From NCBI RefSeq assembly GCF_014359565.1, contig NZ_JACIZD010000006.1, positions 56,484-120,483 of the forward strand: a DNA stretch of 64,000 bases, given 5' to 3'. Source of the DNA: Immundisolibacter sp. (GTDB taxonomy: Bacteria; Pseudomonadota; Gammaproteobacteria; Immundisolibacterales; Immundisolibacteraceae). This document shows positions 54,154 to 63,853 of this stretch, piece by piece; position 1 is the stretch's first letter, and each line of letters starts with the position of its first letter. The notes beneath the pieces were generated by a model. The model ran no database searches. It was given only the letters and a program-made list of their open reading frames with translations, and was not told where the DNA came from. Both the position numbers and the translations under genes were made by a program.

Positions 54154-54770
54154 GCGTGATCGACATCCTGCGCCTGGGCCCGGTCATGCCGGTGCTGGTC
54201 ATCGACGAGCTCGACCAGGCCGTGCCGCTGGCGCGGGCGCTGGTGGCCGGCGGCATCCGCGTGCTGGAAGTGACCCTGCGCACGCCGGTGGCGCTGGATG
54301 CCGTGCGCGCCATGTGCGCGGCGGTGCCGGAGGCCGTGGTCGGCGTCGGCACGATTACATCGCCGCAGGATCTGGCCGATTCCAAGGCCGCCGGGGCGGT
54401 GTTTGGCGTCAGCCCGGGCCTGACCGCCAGCCTGCTGGAGGCGGCCCGCCAAACCGGCCTGCCGCTGCTGCCCGGCACCATGACGCCGTCGGACGTGATG
54501 ACGGCCCGCGCCGCCGGGCTCACCGCCTGCAAGCTGTTCCCGGCCGCGGTGGCCGGCGGCCTCGGCATGCTCAAGGCCCTGTATGGACCGTTTGCCGACA
54601 TGGTCTTCTGTCCGACCGGCGGCATCGACGCCGCCAGCGCGCCGCAGTACCTGGCGCTGCCCAACGTGGCCTGTGTGGGCGGCTCCTGGCTGGCGCCCAA
54701 GGCCTTGGTGCAGGCGGGCGACTGGCCGGCCATCACGGCGCTGGCCAAGGCCGCCTCCAGGCTTCGCTAG
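54150..54770 (+). CDS. eda: KDPG aldolase Eda
   Basis: The 206-residue class I aldolase cleaves KDPG to pyruvate and glyceraldehyde 3-phosphate. Visible are [18 protein letters not shown], the phosphate site [31 protein letters not shown], and the Schiff-base lysine in [15 protein letters not shown]. It is coupled to edd, completing the Entner-Doudoroff pathway. Length matches the family. Confidence 0.95.
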
Positions 54771-54854
54771 CGAAACGCGGAAGCCGCACGGGCTGACGGC
54801 CTGTGGTGCTGCATGGCGCGCCCCGCGCAGGCATCATCGTGGGCCGGAATCCTC

Positions 54855-55670
54855 ATGCGGAGCCTGCCTGTGCCACGACTGCCCACGCTCTACATCCCGC
54901 ACGGCGGTGGGCCGTGCTTTTTCATGGACTGGAACCCGCCGGACACCTGGGATCGCATGGCCGCCTGGTTGCGCGGCATCGACGCCGGGCTCGGCCAGCG
55001 GCCGCGGGCGGTGTTGTTGATTTCCGGCCACTGGGAAGAGCCCGTGGTCAGCGTCAACGTCCAGGCCCGGCCGCCGCTGCTGTTCGACTACTACGGCTTC
55101 CCGCCGCATACCTATCAGCTCAAATACCCGGCGCCCGGCGATCCGGCGCTGGCAGCCCGGGTGCGCGAGTTGCTGCAAGCGGGCGGGGTGCCGACCCGCG
55201 CCGAAACCGAGCGCGGCCTGGATCACGGCGTGTTCGTGCCGTTCTTGCTGGTTTATCCGGAAGCCGACGTGCCAATCGTGCAGCTGTCCCTGCACGCCAA
55301 CCTGGACGCCGCCGCGCATCTGGCGATCGGCGTCTTGCTCGAACCGCTGCGCGACGAGGGCGTGCTGATCGTCGGCAGCGGCATGAGTTATCACAACATG
55401 CGCGGCCTGATGGGCGGCGCGGACCCGGCGCGCGATTCGCTGGCCTTCGACAGCTGGCTGGGCGATGCCTGCACGGCTGAGCCGGCCGCGCGCAGCAGGC
55501 TGCTGGCCGACTGGGAACAGGCACCGGCCGCACGCAGCAGCCATCCCCGCGAGGAACACCTGCTGCCGCTCATGGTGGCCGCCGGGGCCGGCGGCGGCGA
55601 TCCGGGCCGGCGGGTGTTTCAGGACCGGGTGTTGGGCGCCACCGTGTCGGCCTTCGCCTTCGGCGCCTGA
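54855..55670 (+). CDS. LigB-type (class III) extradiol dioxygenase, DODA-like
   Basis: The 271-residue protein belongs to the 4,5-DOPA-extradiol-dioxygenase-like LigB superfamily. Metal and active-site motifs are LYIPHGGGPCFFMD, LLISGHWEE, GLDHGVFVPFLL and HPREEHLLPLMVAAGA. Such enzymes cleave catechol rings with Fe(II) or act on related substrates; YgiD in E. coli is the usual relative. The substrate is not inferable. The start is uncertain: ATG at 54855 begins the conserved part, while ATG at 54813 is also in frame; neither has a strong ribosome site. It follows eda by 84 bases. Confidence 0.8.
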   Translation: MRSLPVPRLPTLYIPHGGGPCFFMDWNPPDTWDRMAAWLRGIDAGLGQRPRAVLLISGHWEEPVVSVNVQARPPLLFDYYGFPPHTYQLKYPAPGDPALAARVRELLQAGGVPTRAETERGLDHGVFVPFLLVYPEADVPIVQLSLHANLDAAAHLAIGVLLEPLRDEGVLIVGSGMSYHNMRGLMGGADPARDSLAFDSWLGDACTAEPAARSRLLADWEQAPAARSSHPREEHLLPLMVAAGAGGGDPGRRVFQDRVLGATVSAFAFGA

Positions 55671-55722
55671 AGGCCGGGCCCGCCGGGCGGCGGAACGAGC
55701 GCCAACCAGCCCGGGGCGGCAT

Positions 55723-56738
<1,016 letters not shown>

Positions 56739-56757
56739 TGATGCAGTGACAAAAAAT

Positions 56758-56780
56758 CCGGGCGGCACGGTGCTGCCCGG
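56758..56780 (-). terminator. Hairpin with flanking T-run on the minus strand
   Basis: CCGGGCGGC and GCTGCCCGG form a 9-bp stem (one G-U pair). On the minus strand it is followed by GGATTTTTTG, a canonical terminator form, though no minus-strand gene ends here. It might stop antisense transcription or fold in the leader of the third Rieske gene. Confidence 0.4.
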
Positions 56781-56838
56781 TACCCGCCAGAGGCTGCGAC
56801 AGACGGCCCCGGCAGTGTCTCCTGGAGGAGATGTGCCC

Positions 56839-58053
56839 ATGAACAGTCCCGCGAACCTGAACCCGCGGCCGTTCGCGCCGCGCTATCCGCAGCTGGGCAC
56901 CGGGCCGGTGCCGGTCAGCTCGGCGGTCGACCCGGCGTTCTTCGAGCTGGAGCGCGAGCGCATCTTTCGCGGCATGTGGGTGAACCTGATCCTGCGCGAG
57001 GAGGATCTGCCCAAGCCCGGCGACTATTTCGTGCGCTACCTGGAAGCCCAGGACGCCTCCATCCTGGTGGTGCGCGGCGATGACGGCAAACTGCGGGCCT
57101 TCCACAACGTCTGCACGCACCGCGGCAACCAGCTGGCGGAGGAGGGCGCCGGCCATTGCAAGGGCTTTCAGTGCAACTTTCACGGCTGGACCTTCGACAC
57201 CCGCGGCCGGCTGGCCTTCGTCACCGACGAGCAGCGATTCCACAACCTCGACAAATCCGCCCTGGGCCTGCCGGCGGTGCACCTGGATACCTGGCGCGGA
57301 TTCATTTTCGTGAACCTGGCCAAGCGACCGGCGCAGACGCTGGAGCTGGCCATGGCCGAGTTCAACCAGGACCTGAAACCGTTTCCGTTCGAGCAGATGG
57401 TGCTGGCAGGCCGCTACCGCTACGCCGTCAATGCCAACTGGAAGGTGACCATGAACGCCTTCCAGGAGTCCTACCACGGTGCCTTCGTGCACAAGCTGTC
57501 GGTCGGCCAGTGCATCAGCCCGGAGGATCCGTACCTGGCCGTGCAGCGCATCAAGCTGCAGGAAAACGGCAACCAGTCGGTGTCCGTCCACCTGGCGCCG
57601 CACGACCTGAGCCCGGCCGAGAAGCTGGCCTTCGGTTTTGGTGCCACCTTCACGCAGGGCGGCGAGGCGGCGCAGGCGTTTCCCGGCACCGCGCAGGCGC
57701 AAGTGCGCGACTGGGGCTTCGACCTGAACATCATTTTTCCGTACTCGCGCATCAACGTCGGCGCCGGCTGGTATTACGTGGATGCCTTCTGGCCGGTCGC
57801 GCACGACAAGACCGTCTACGAGCTGGCCTATTACTTCCCGATGCCGCAGCGGGCATCGGAAATGATCAGTCAGGAATACAGCAAGATCGTGCTGCGGGAC
57901 CTGTCGCGCGAGGACCTGGCCACCAACGAGGCCACGCACCGCTCGCTGCGCTCCGGCGCGATCCGCCAGATGATGCTGTCGGACCAGGAAATTGCCGTGC
58001 GCCACCTGTACCACACGGTCGCCGCCCGCTGCGGCAAGGAGCTGGCGAAATGA
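56839..58053 (+). CDS. Rieske oxygenase alpha subunit 3, Glu-bridged type
   Basis: The 404-residue protein has Rieske ligands Cys92, His94, Cys112 and His115 (CTHRG, CNFHGWTFD). The iron site is QESYHGAFVH with His213 and His218. The residue that bridges the Rieske and iron centres is Glu210 instead of the usual Asp. Glu at this place is known in carnitine monooxygenase CntA and related homotrimeric oxygenases. No beta subunit follows; a 120-residue unknown protein is coupled instead. GGAGGAG stands eight bases before the ATG at 56839. It is more likely a monooxygenase or demethylase than a cis-diol-forming enzyme (inference). Confidence 0.83.
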   Translation: MNSPANLNPRPFAPRYPQLGTGPVPVSSAVDPAFFELERERIFRGMWVNLILREEDLPKPGDYFVRYLEAQDASILVVRGDDGKLRAFHNVCTHRGNQLAEEGAGHCKGFQCNFHGWTFDTRGRLAFVTDEQRFHNLDKSALGLPAVHLDTWRGFIFVNLAKRPAQTLELAMAEFNQDLKPFPFEQMVLAGRYRYAVNANWKVTMNAFQESYHGAFVHKLSVGQCISPEDPYLAVQRIKLQENGNQSVSVHLAPHDLSPAEKLAFGFGATFTQGGEAAQAFPGTAQAQVRDWGFDLNIIFPYSRINVGAGWYYVDAFWPVAHDKTVYELAYYFPMPQRASEMISQEYSKIVLRDLSREDLATNEATHRSLRSGAIRQMMLSDQEIAVRHLYHTVAARCGKELAK

Positions 58054-58412
58054 GCGCCGCGACCGCGTTGCCAAAGCCGTTCGCGCACCTGGAATCCTGG
58101 CTGTCCTTTGCGCTGCCCAGCGAAGACGCACGCATGCGCCGCCGCCTATCGGCCTCCATGGACGAACTTGTCGGCCTCTACCGGGCGCTGGTGGAGGAAA
58201 TGCCGGCCATCGCCGCGCATCTGGATCAATGGCCGCTGGCTGAACTGCCGGCCGAGCAAAAGCCGCTGCTGTACCTGGCGCTGTCGTTCATGGAATCGGC
58301 CATGGCCGTGGAGGCCTTCCACCAGCCCGGACCGCCGCATGCCACGACACCCGAGAGCATGGTGGTGTTCCCGGGGCGGGCCGAGGCGATGTTGAATCCG
58401 GGAAACACCTGA
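58050..58412 (+). CDS. Small unknown protein coupled to Rieske alpha 3
   Basis: The 120-residue protein is not recognised. It is predicted helical, with HLESWLSFALPSEDARMRRR, DELVGLYRALVEEMPAIAAHL and KPLLYLALSFMESAMAVEAF. There is no signal peptide or metal motif. Its ATG overlaps the stop of the oxygenase gene (ATGA), and base composition matches the neighbour, so it is probably real and co-produced. It takes the position where a beta subunit would be but is too short and has no NTF2-like pattern. A structural or assembly partner is a guess. The stop lies inside a palindromic repeat. Confidence 0.65.
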   Translation: MSAATALPKPFAHLESWLSFALPSEDARMRRRLSASMDELVGLYRALVEEMPAIAAHLDQWPLAELPAEQKPLLYLALSFMESAMAVEAFHQPGPPHATTPESMVVFPGRAEAMLNPGNT

Positions 58413-58528
58413 ATCATTCAGCGTTTCCCGCAGCGCCGGCCGCAACAAGGCATCAAAAAACTGTAGGAGCCCGGCTATGCCGGGCGATATCGCGCAGCGA
58501 AGCTGCGCTCCTACAAAGTTATTCACAG
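58400..58528. repeat. C-module palindrome followed by complete REP unit
   Basis: A palindrome with arms GGGAAAC and GTTTCCC (58400-58429; C module, also at 45306) overlaps the stop of the small gene. A complete REP unit follows at 58462-58516: outer arms TGTAGGAGC/GCTCCTACA with two inner hairpins, CCCGGCTATGCCGGG and GCGCAGCGAAGCTGCGC. The tail GTTATTCACAG is shared with the unit at 61217. Confidence 0.75.
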
Positions 58529-58589
58529 TTTGGCGGGCCGCCGCAGGCCGGGCGTGCGTTCCCGTTCCGCGCGCCAATTCGCGAGTCGC

Positions 58590-59411
58590 TCAGACGTCCC
58601 GCTTGAGCTCGTAGGACTGCAGGCCGGGCTTGAACTCGCGCTTCTTGAACGACACCAGCGCCGTGCGCACCCAATCGTCGTTGGTCTCGCGGGACAGTTC
58701 CCACATCTTGGCCATTTCGTAGTCGATGGCGGCCTCGAAGTCCATGTCCAGCACCTTCTCGTAGACCTCCTTGGTCTTGCCGAGCACCACGCGGCCCAAG
58801 CGGGTCAGCAGCTTGACCACGCGGTCGGTCTCGGCGTCCAGCTGCGCCAGCGGCACCGATTTGATGGCGTAACCCAGGTCGTGCGCCTGCTTGCCGGTGA
58901 AGGTCTCGCCGGTCAGGGCGTAGTAGAGGGCCTTCTTGCGCGAGGGCATGTTGTTGGCGTAGGCCCAGGTGGTGCCGCCGCCGGGGAAGATACCGAAGTT
59001 GATTTCGGACAGGCCCCAGGTCGACTCGTCGGCGGCGATTACGATGTCCAGCACGCCGGCCAGCGCCATGCCACCGCCAAAGCACCAGCCGTTGACCTTG
59101 CCGATGGTGACGGCGGAGATTTTCTTGATGCGCGTGAACCAGCCGAACGCGTTGTTGTTGATCTCGGCCATCAGTTCGGGCTTGTCGAACGGCTCGAGGA
59201 AGCACTGTTCCAGGTCCATGCCGGCGCAAAACGCGTCGCCCGCACCGGTCAGCACGATCACCTTGCAGCGGGCCTTTTCGATCTCGTCCAGCACCTTGCA
59301 CATTTCCGCATGCAGGGTGGGGCTCATGCAGTTGCGTTTTTCCGGCCGGTTGAAGGTGACGTAGGCGGCGTTGTCCCGGATGTCCAGCAGGACGGTCTGA
59401 TAGGTGCTCAT
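58590..59411 (-). CDS. Crotonase similar to hydroxycinnamoyl-CoA hydratase-lyase
   Basis: The 273-residue crotonase-fold protein follows HCHL/feruloyl-CoA hydratase-lyase closely: NRPEKRNCMSPTLHAEM, LTGAGDAFCAGMDLEQCF (oxyanion hole), VNGWCFGGGMALAG and LSEINFGIFPGGG, which retains the catalytic Glu. HCHL cleaves hydroxycinnamoyl-CoA to an aromatic aldehyde and acetyl-CoA. The residues matching Ser123 and Tyr239 of the Pseudomonas enzyme appear to be Ala and Met, so the substrate or reaction may differ. Start at the ATG at 59411 with AGGAGAA upstream. It is divergent from the second UbiD gene. Confidence 0.8.
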   Translation of the reverse strand: MSTYQTVLLDIRDNAAYVTFNRPEKRNCMSPTLHAEMCKVLDEIEKARCKVIVLTGAGDAFCAGMDLEQCFLEPFDKPELMAEINNNAFGWFTRIKKISAVTIGKVNGWCFGGGMALAGVLDIVIAADESTWGLSEINFGIFPGGGTTWAYANNMPSRKKALYYALTGETFTGKQAHDLGYAIKSVPLAQLDAETDRVVKLLTRLGRVVLGKTKEVYEKVLDMDFEAAIDYEMAKMWELSRETNDDWVRTALVSFKKREFKPGLQSYELKRDV

Positions 59412-59510
59412 GGTTCTCCTTCCATCTTGTCGTTGATAAAGGCGGGCGATCGGCGCTGCCCCGGCGTCGGCGATACGCACCGTTTTCCAGATGCGCTACC
59501 GCGTCGCTAA

Positions 59511-59628
59511 TTTAACATTCGTTTAAGTTCCTTCGCGGGGCGAAAACCGCTTGCGCGCCCCGGTGGGCAGGTCTATAAGAGCCAGAGGCTGGGTCCGGGT
59601 TCGCCGGGTCCGGGCTGGCCGTTTACTT
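59511..59628. promoter_or_regulatory. Divergent control region of the HCHL-like and UbiD-2 genes
   Basis: The 299-base gap contains an AT-rich near-palindrome TTTAACATTCGTTTAA (59511-59526) and CTATAAG at about 59574. At 59617-59628 it has GGCCGTTTACTT, which matches the distal part of the box found before the Rieske genes at 30849 and 46377. An operator role is inferred. No gene is seen in the gap. Confidence 0.4.
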
Positions 59629-59710
59629 GCGGCCGGCAGTGCACGAGGCGCTGCGACAAGTCCATGGAGGATGCCGACCACTGAAGCTTATAAACACCCG
59701 GAGGAGAGAC

Positions 59711-61180
59711 ATGGACCAGACCACCAGCCACCCCACCCACACCGGCCTGATGGACTTTCGCGCCTGGCTCAACGAGCTGGAGCGCACCGGCCATCTGGTG
59801 AAAATCGCCGACGAGATCGACCCGCAGACCGAAGCCGGCGCCATCATGCGCCTGGCCAACGAGCGCCAGTCCCCGGCGCAGTGGTTCACCAATCTGAAAG
59901 GCGCCATGCCCGGTTCGAGCCTGCTGGGTGGGCCGTTCGCCACCAAGGAGCGCATCGCCGTCGCCTTCGGCCTGCCGCCGGACACGCCGTATTCAGTGCT
60001 GACCGACGTGTTCGCCGATGCCCTGCACGGCAAGCGCATCAAGCCGGTGGTCGTACCGACCGGCAGCTGCCAGGAAAACGTGCTGCTGGGCGAGGCCGTG
60101 GACCTGGACCTGCTGCCGGTGGCCAAGCTGCATCCGCAGGACGGCGGGCCGTACATCGGCACCCTCAACATCGGCGTGTGCAAGGATTTCGACAGCGACT
60201 GGGTGAACTGGGGCACCTACCGCGGCATGAAGCACGACAAGAAGAGCACCGGCCTGTGGCTGGGCCCGCTGAACCAGGGCGGCCAAATCCTCAAGAAATA
60301 CCGCGCCGCGGACAAGGTAATGGAATACGCCATGTTCTTTGGCGGCGATCCGATGCACAACATCGTGGCCTCATCCAGCGTGCCGCCCGGCGTGTCGGAA
60401 GTGGACGTGGTCGGCGGCATTCGTGGCGAGCCGGTCAAGCTGGTCAAGTGCAAGACGGTGGACCTGTACGTGCCAGCGAACGCCGAAATCGTGCTGGAAG
60501 GCACCGTCAGCCCCGGCGATGAGAAGGAAGAAGGGCCGTTCGGCGAGTACCCCGGTTACGTCGTTTCCGGCACCAACGCCCGGCCGGTGTTCCGCCTGAC
60601 GGCGCTCACCTATCGCAACAACCCCATCCTGCCGGCCACCTGCCTGGGCGTGCCGGTGGACGACGCCGTCATGTGGGTGCTGGAAGTCGCCGCCAGCGTC
60701 AAGGAAGCCCTGCGCGCCAAGGGCGTGCCGATCATCGACGTGGCGGTGCCGGAATTCAGCGGCTGTCACGCGGTGGTGGTGTCCACCAAGACGCCGTACG
60801 CCGGCATTCCGCAATTGATTTCGAGCATCAGCTGGGCCGACCGCAACGCCAGCTACTTCCCCTACGTGATCGTGGTGGACGAGGACATCGACCCCTGGAA
60901 CCTGGGCGAGGTGTTCCACGCCATGTGCACCAAGTGCAACCCGGTGCGCGACATCCACGTTTATCCCGGCCACGTCAACAGCCCGCTGACGCCCTACATC
61001 GCCGGCCATCCGCTGCGCGAGCTGGGCGCCGGTGGCGGCAACGTGCTGCTGGATTGCACCTGGCCGATCGAGTGGAAGGCCGAGCAGCGCCCGCACCGCC
61101 TGGCCTTCAAGAACACCTATCCGGAAGCGATCAAGGACAAGGTGCTGGCCAACTTCGCCCGCTGGGGCTTGCAGCGATAG
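59711..61180 (+). CDS. UbiD-family prenyl-FMN (de)carboxylase 2
   Basis: The 489-residue protein is a complete UbiD-family enzyme: Arg171 in WGTYRGMK, Glu274 and Glu279 in EEGPFGEYPGY (the Glu-Arg-Glu set), and a conserved C-terminal half with YPGHVNSPLTPYIAGHPL. Length matches UbiD proper (about 490). ATG at 59711 has GAGGAG upstream. Its solitary unit beside a CoA-lyase-like crotonase, and its distance from ubi genes, favour aromatic acid or acrylic acid decarboxylation, but true UbiD of ubiquinone synthesis remains possible. It is clearly diverged from the 537-residue copy at 6822. Confidence 0.87.
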   Translation: MDQTTSHPTHTGLMDFRAWLNELERTGHLVKIADEIDPQTEAGAIMRLANERQSPAQWFTNLKGAMPGSSLLGGPFATKERIAVAFGLPPDTPYSVLTDVFADALHGKRIKPVVVPTGSCQENVLLGEAVDLDLLPVAKLHPQDGGPYIGTLNIGVCKDFDSDWVNWGTYRGMKHDKKSTGLWLGPLNQGGQILKKYRAADKVMEYAMFFGGDPMHNIVASSSVPPGVSEVDVVGGIRGEPVKLVKCKTVDLYVPANAEIVLEGTVSPGDEKEEGPFGEYPGYVVSGTNARPVFRLTALTYRNNPILPATCLGVPVDDAVMWVLEVAASVKEALRAKGVPIIDVAVPEFSGCHAVVVSTKTPYAGIPQLISSISWADRNASYFPYVIVVDEDIDPWNLGEVFHAMCTKCNPVRDIHVYPGHVNSPLTPYIAGHPLRELGAGGGNVLLDCTWPIEWKAEQRPHRLAFKNTYPEAIKDKVLANFARWGLQR

Positions 61181-61186
61181 AAAAAA

Positions 61187-61335
61187 TGGGTCCCGGCTGT
61201 GCCGGGCGATCATCGGACTGTAGGAGCCCGGCTGTGCCGGGCGATCAATCGCGCAGCGAATCTGCGCTCCTACAAGTTATTCACAGGTGCCGGGCGCTGA
61301 AAAATCCAGGATGGATTCATGCAGCGCTTCCCCAG
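61187..61335. repeat. REP unit followed by inverted B module
   Basis: A half hairpin (GGTCCCGGCTGTGCCGGG, from 61191) precedes a complete REP unit at 61217-61275 (CTGTAGGAGCCCGGC to CTGCGCTCCTACA). The shared tail GTTATTCACAG follows. An inverted B module (61286-61335; GGCGCTGAAAAATCC to GCAGCGCTTCCCCAGG) lies next. No gene is present in this 241-base gap. Confidence 0.75.
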
Positions 61336-61422
61336 GCGGTTTCATCGCTTCGTAAACGGCGGGCGGGGCAGGGATGTCCGGCCCGTTTTTCCATCTGGCG
61401 GGGTGCTGATGTCGCGCCACGC

Positions 61423-63123
61423 TCAGGGTTCCCAGTCCACCCGGTGATGGTGCAGATACGCGTCGACCGCGGCGCCCAGCGTGGGGTAGAAGTTCTCGGC
61501 GCCGAAGCGCTCGAACAGCTCGAAGCGCTTCAGCTTGTCCTTGACCGGATCCTTCATTTCGGCGAAACGCAGTTCGATCCCCGACTCGCGCAATGCCTGT
61601 TCGAGTTCGACAAGCATGTCCGCGGCCGTCACGTCGACGCTGGTGACCGGCTCGGCGGACACGATGATCTGGCGCACCGGCGTCGGCGATTGCGCAATCG
61701 CCTCCAGAACCCGCTGGTGGAACAACTCGGCGTTGGCGAAGAACAGCGGCGCGTCCCAGCGGAACAGCACCAGGCCGGGGATCAGCCGTGCGTCCGGGTA
61801 GCGCCTGATGTCGTGGTAGCCGCGGATGCCCTCGACCCGGCCCAGCACCGCGTGATAGGGCCGCCAGCCGTCCCACAGAAACTCGATCACCGCGACGATG
61901 ATGGCCAGGCCGATACCCGGAATCACCCCCAGCACGGCGACGCCGACGAAGCAGGCGATCGACAGCCAGAACTCCCAGCGCTGGATGCGAAAGATGCGGC
62001 GCAGATCCCGAAATTCGAACAGGCCGATGGCCGAGGCGATCACCACCGCTGCCAGTGCGCTGTGCGGCAGGTGCCGCAGCAGATCCGGTGCCAGCACCAG
62101 CAGCGACGCAACGGCCACGGCACCGACCACGCCGGTGAGCTGGGTTTTCGCGCCCGCGGCCTCTGCGACCGGGGTACGCGAGGAGCTGCTGCTGATCGGG
62201 AATCCCTGGCACAGTCCGGCGGCCAGATTGGCGGCGCCCAGGCCGATCATCTCCTGGTTCGGATCGACCCTGGAGTGGGTCTTTGCGGCATAGGCCCGCG
62301 ACAGGACGCTGGTGTCGGCGAACGCCACCATGGCCACCGCGCAGCCACCGATCACAACCTGACTCACGTCGGCGAGGCGAATCCACGGCAGCGTCAACGA
62401 TGGCAGACCCGGCGGCAGTGGGCCTAGCACACTCACGCCGCCGCCGTGGTCCAGACCCAGCACACCGACCGCGACGGTCGCGCCCACGACCGCGATCAGG
62501 AGTCCCGGAACCGCCGTGAATCGCTTCAGCAGCAGGATCGTCCCCAGCGTGCCGGCGCCCACCGCAAACGTGGTCCAGTCGGTTTTGCCGTCCAGCACCG
62601 CCTGACCGATGCGCACCACATCGAGCACCTGCCAGGCGCCGTCGATCGAGAAGCCGAACAGCGTCGGCAGCTGGCTGACCAGCACCGTCAGCGCGATGCC
62701 GTTCATGTAGCCGTAGCGGATCGGCTTGGACAGCAGCTCGGTGACGAAACCCAGGCGCAGCACCCCGATCAGGATGCACACCAGTCCGGACACCACCGCC
62801 ATCATGCTGGCCAGCGCCACCGCGCGCAGCGGGTCGCCGCCCGACAGCGGCAACACAACCGCCAGAATCACCGGCGCGAGGGACGAGTCCGGCCCCAGCA
62901 CCAGAATGCGGCTCGGACCGAACAGCGCGTAGACCAGCAGCGGGACGATCGTGGCGTACAGACCGTAGATTCCCGGTACGCCCGAGGCCACCGCGTAGGC
63001 GATCCCGACCGGCACCAGCATCGTCGTCAGAACCAGCCCCGCCATCACATCGTGTGGCAGCCACGCAGTTTCGTAGCGACTCAGGGTCTGCAGTCCGGGC
63101 AGCCAGCGTGTCCAGCGACTCAC
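61423..63123 (-). CDS. SulP-family anion transporter with STAS domain
   Basis: The 566-residue protein has about 12-14 membrane segments and the SulP signature (GLVLTTMLVPVGIAYAVASG, GLYATIVPLLVYALFG). A C-terminal STAS domain (about residues 440-560) contains FRWDAPLFFANAELFHQRVL and EPVTSVDVTAADMLVEL. These carry sulfate, bicarbonate or dicarboxylates. The start is GTG at 63123, with AAGGAG upstream and the family N-terminus; readings from further upstream lack conserved sequence. It stands alone. Bicarbonate transport would suit UbiD-type carboxylation, but that is speculation. Confidence 0.9.
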   Translation of the reverse strand: MSRWTRWLPGLQTLSRYETAWLPHDVMAGLVLTTMLVPVGIAYAVASGVPGIYGLYATIVPLLVYALFGPSRILVLGPDSSLAPVILAVVLPLSGGDPLRAVALASMMAVVSGLVCILIGVLRLGFVTELLSKPIRYGYMNGIALTVLVSQLPTLFGFSIDGAWQVLDVVRIGQAVLDGKTDWTTFAVGAGTLGTILLLKRFTAVPGLLIAVVGATVAVGVLGLDHGGGVSVLGPLPPGLPSLTLPWIRLADVSQVVIGGCAVAMVAFADTSVLSRAYAAKTHSRVDPNQEMIGLGAANLAAGLCQGFPISSSSSRTPVAEAAGAKTQLTGVVGAVAVASLLVLAPDLLRHLPHSALAAVVIASAIGLFEFRDLRRIFRIQRWEFWLSIACFVGVAVLGVIPGIGLAIIVAVIEFLWDGWRPYHAVLGRVEGIRGYHDIRRYPDARLIPGLVLFRWDAPLFFANAELFHQRVLEAIAQSPTPVRQIIVSAEPVTSVDVTAADMLVELEQALRESGIELRFAEMKDPVKDKLKRFELFERFGAENFYPTLGAAVDAYLHHHRVDWEP

Positions 63124-63332
63124 GATTCTCCTTGTGGACGAACCCCGCCCCGTTGCGGGCAAGCATGGTAATCGCTGCACGCCGGATCCGCCGCCAGCCA
63201 TTCCCTGCGCGCCAAATCGGAGTGCGTCTGTTTCACGGCCTGCGGCGTGACACCACCGCGTATCCCATACGACCGGTCAAGGTTCACGAGGGCAGGATTG
63301 GATTTCCCAGTACCCGCCACCTGGACAGACTT

Positions 63333-63387
63333 GGTAGGAGCGCAGCTGCGCTGCGCGATGATCGCCCGGCGGAGCCGGGCTCCTACG
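63333..63387. repeat. REP unit, arms in swapped orientation
   Basis: GGTAGGAGCGCAGCTGCGCT begins the unit and GCCGGGCTCCTACGG ends it. The two inner hairpins are in the opposite order to the copies at 58462 and 61217, so the unit is inverted. Confidence 0.7.
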
Positions 63388-63853
63388 GTGCGTGCAATAT
63401 GGCGAAGCCCCCGTTGCACCGAATGGAGCCATCATACGGCGCACGCCCTGCGGTTATGGCGCCCTGCGCGGGCTGTGGTCAGGTGGCGCTTGCCGTGAAA
63501 GTAGATGTATCTTTTCACCCATCGAGCCTATGCGCGATCGGTACGCAGGCTGAAGTGCTTCAGCCGGAGACGATCGCGAAGCTGATCAAACAGCCTGGGC
63601 AGCCGGGGCACCGAAGGATCGGCAGGAGCAGCGTTCATGTATAGGCCCAGCTTATCGGACATGGTGAACGTTATGAATCATGAGGTTGGCACATGACGCC
63701 CAAGTTATCGGACGTTTCTGATAACACTGTTACTCCGACATTTGTCGGATAACTTACGTTAGCGCTATATACAAATGATCGAGATATTCGAAAATTTTGG
63801 CGAATTGCTAGACGAGCGATTTGAGCTTGGGGTGGTGACGACAGAGCTTGGAT
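63388..63853. other. Non-coding, AT-richer junction region
   Basis: Between the REP unit and the transposase I see no supportable gene. Base composition drops in GC after about 63640. Codons from ATG at 63775 (MIEIFENFGELLDERFELG) could be the head of a gene cut by the insertion sequence, but it is too short to name. Confidence 0.4.
63651..63755. repeat. TTATCGGAC direct and inverted motifs
   Basis: CTTATCGGAC (63651-63660) and AAGTTATCGGAC (63702-63713 region) are direct copies. TGTCGGATAACTT (63743-63755) is nearly their inverse, and CCGACATTTGTCGG (63735-63748) forms a hairpin. This looks like the end of a mobile element or a recombination site; the element is not identified. Confidence 0.45.

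Noticed and set aside
61277..63166. A 629-codon open frame overlapping the SulP gene in another minus-strand frame
   Set aside because: It shows no membrane pattern or motif, whereas the SulP frame has the full transporter and STAS signatures.
63651..63755. Integron attC site
   Set aside because: The motifs lack the RYYYAAC/GTTRRRY pair and spacing, and no integrase is visible.
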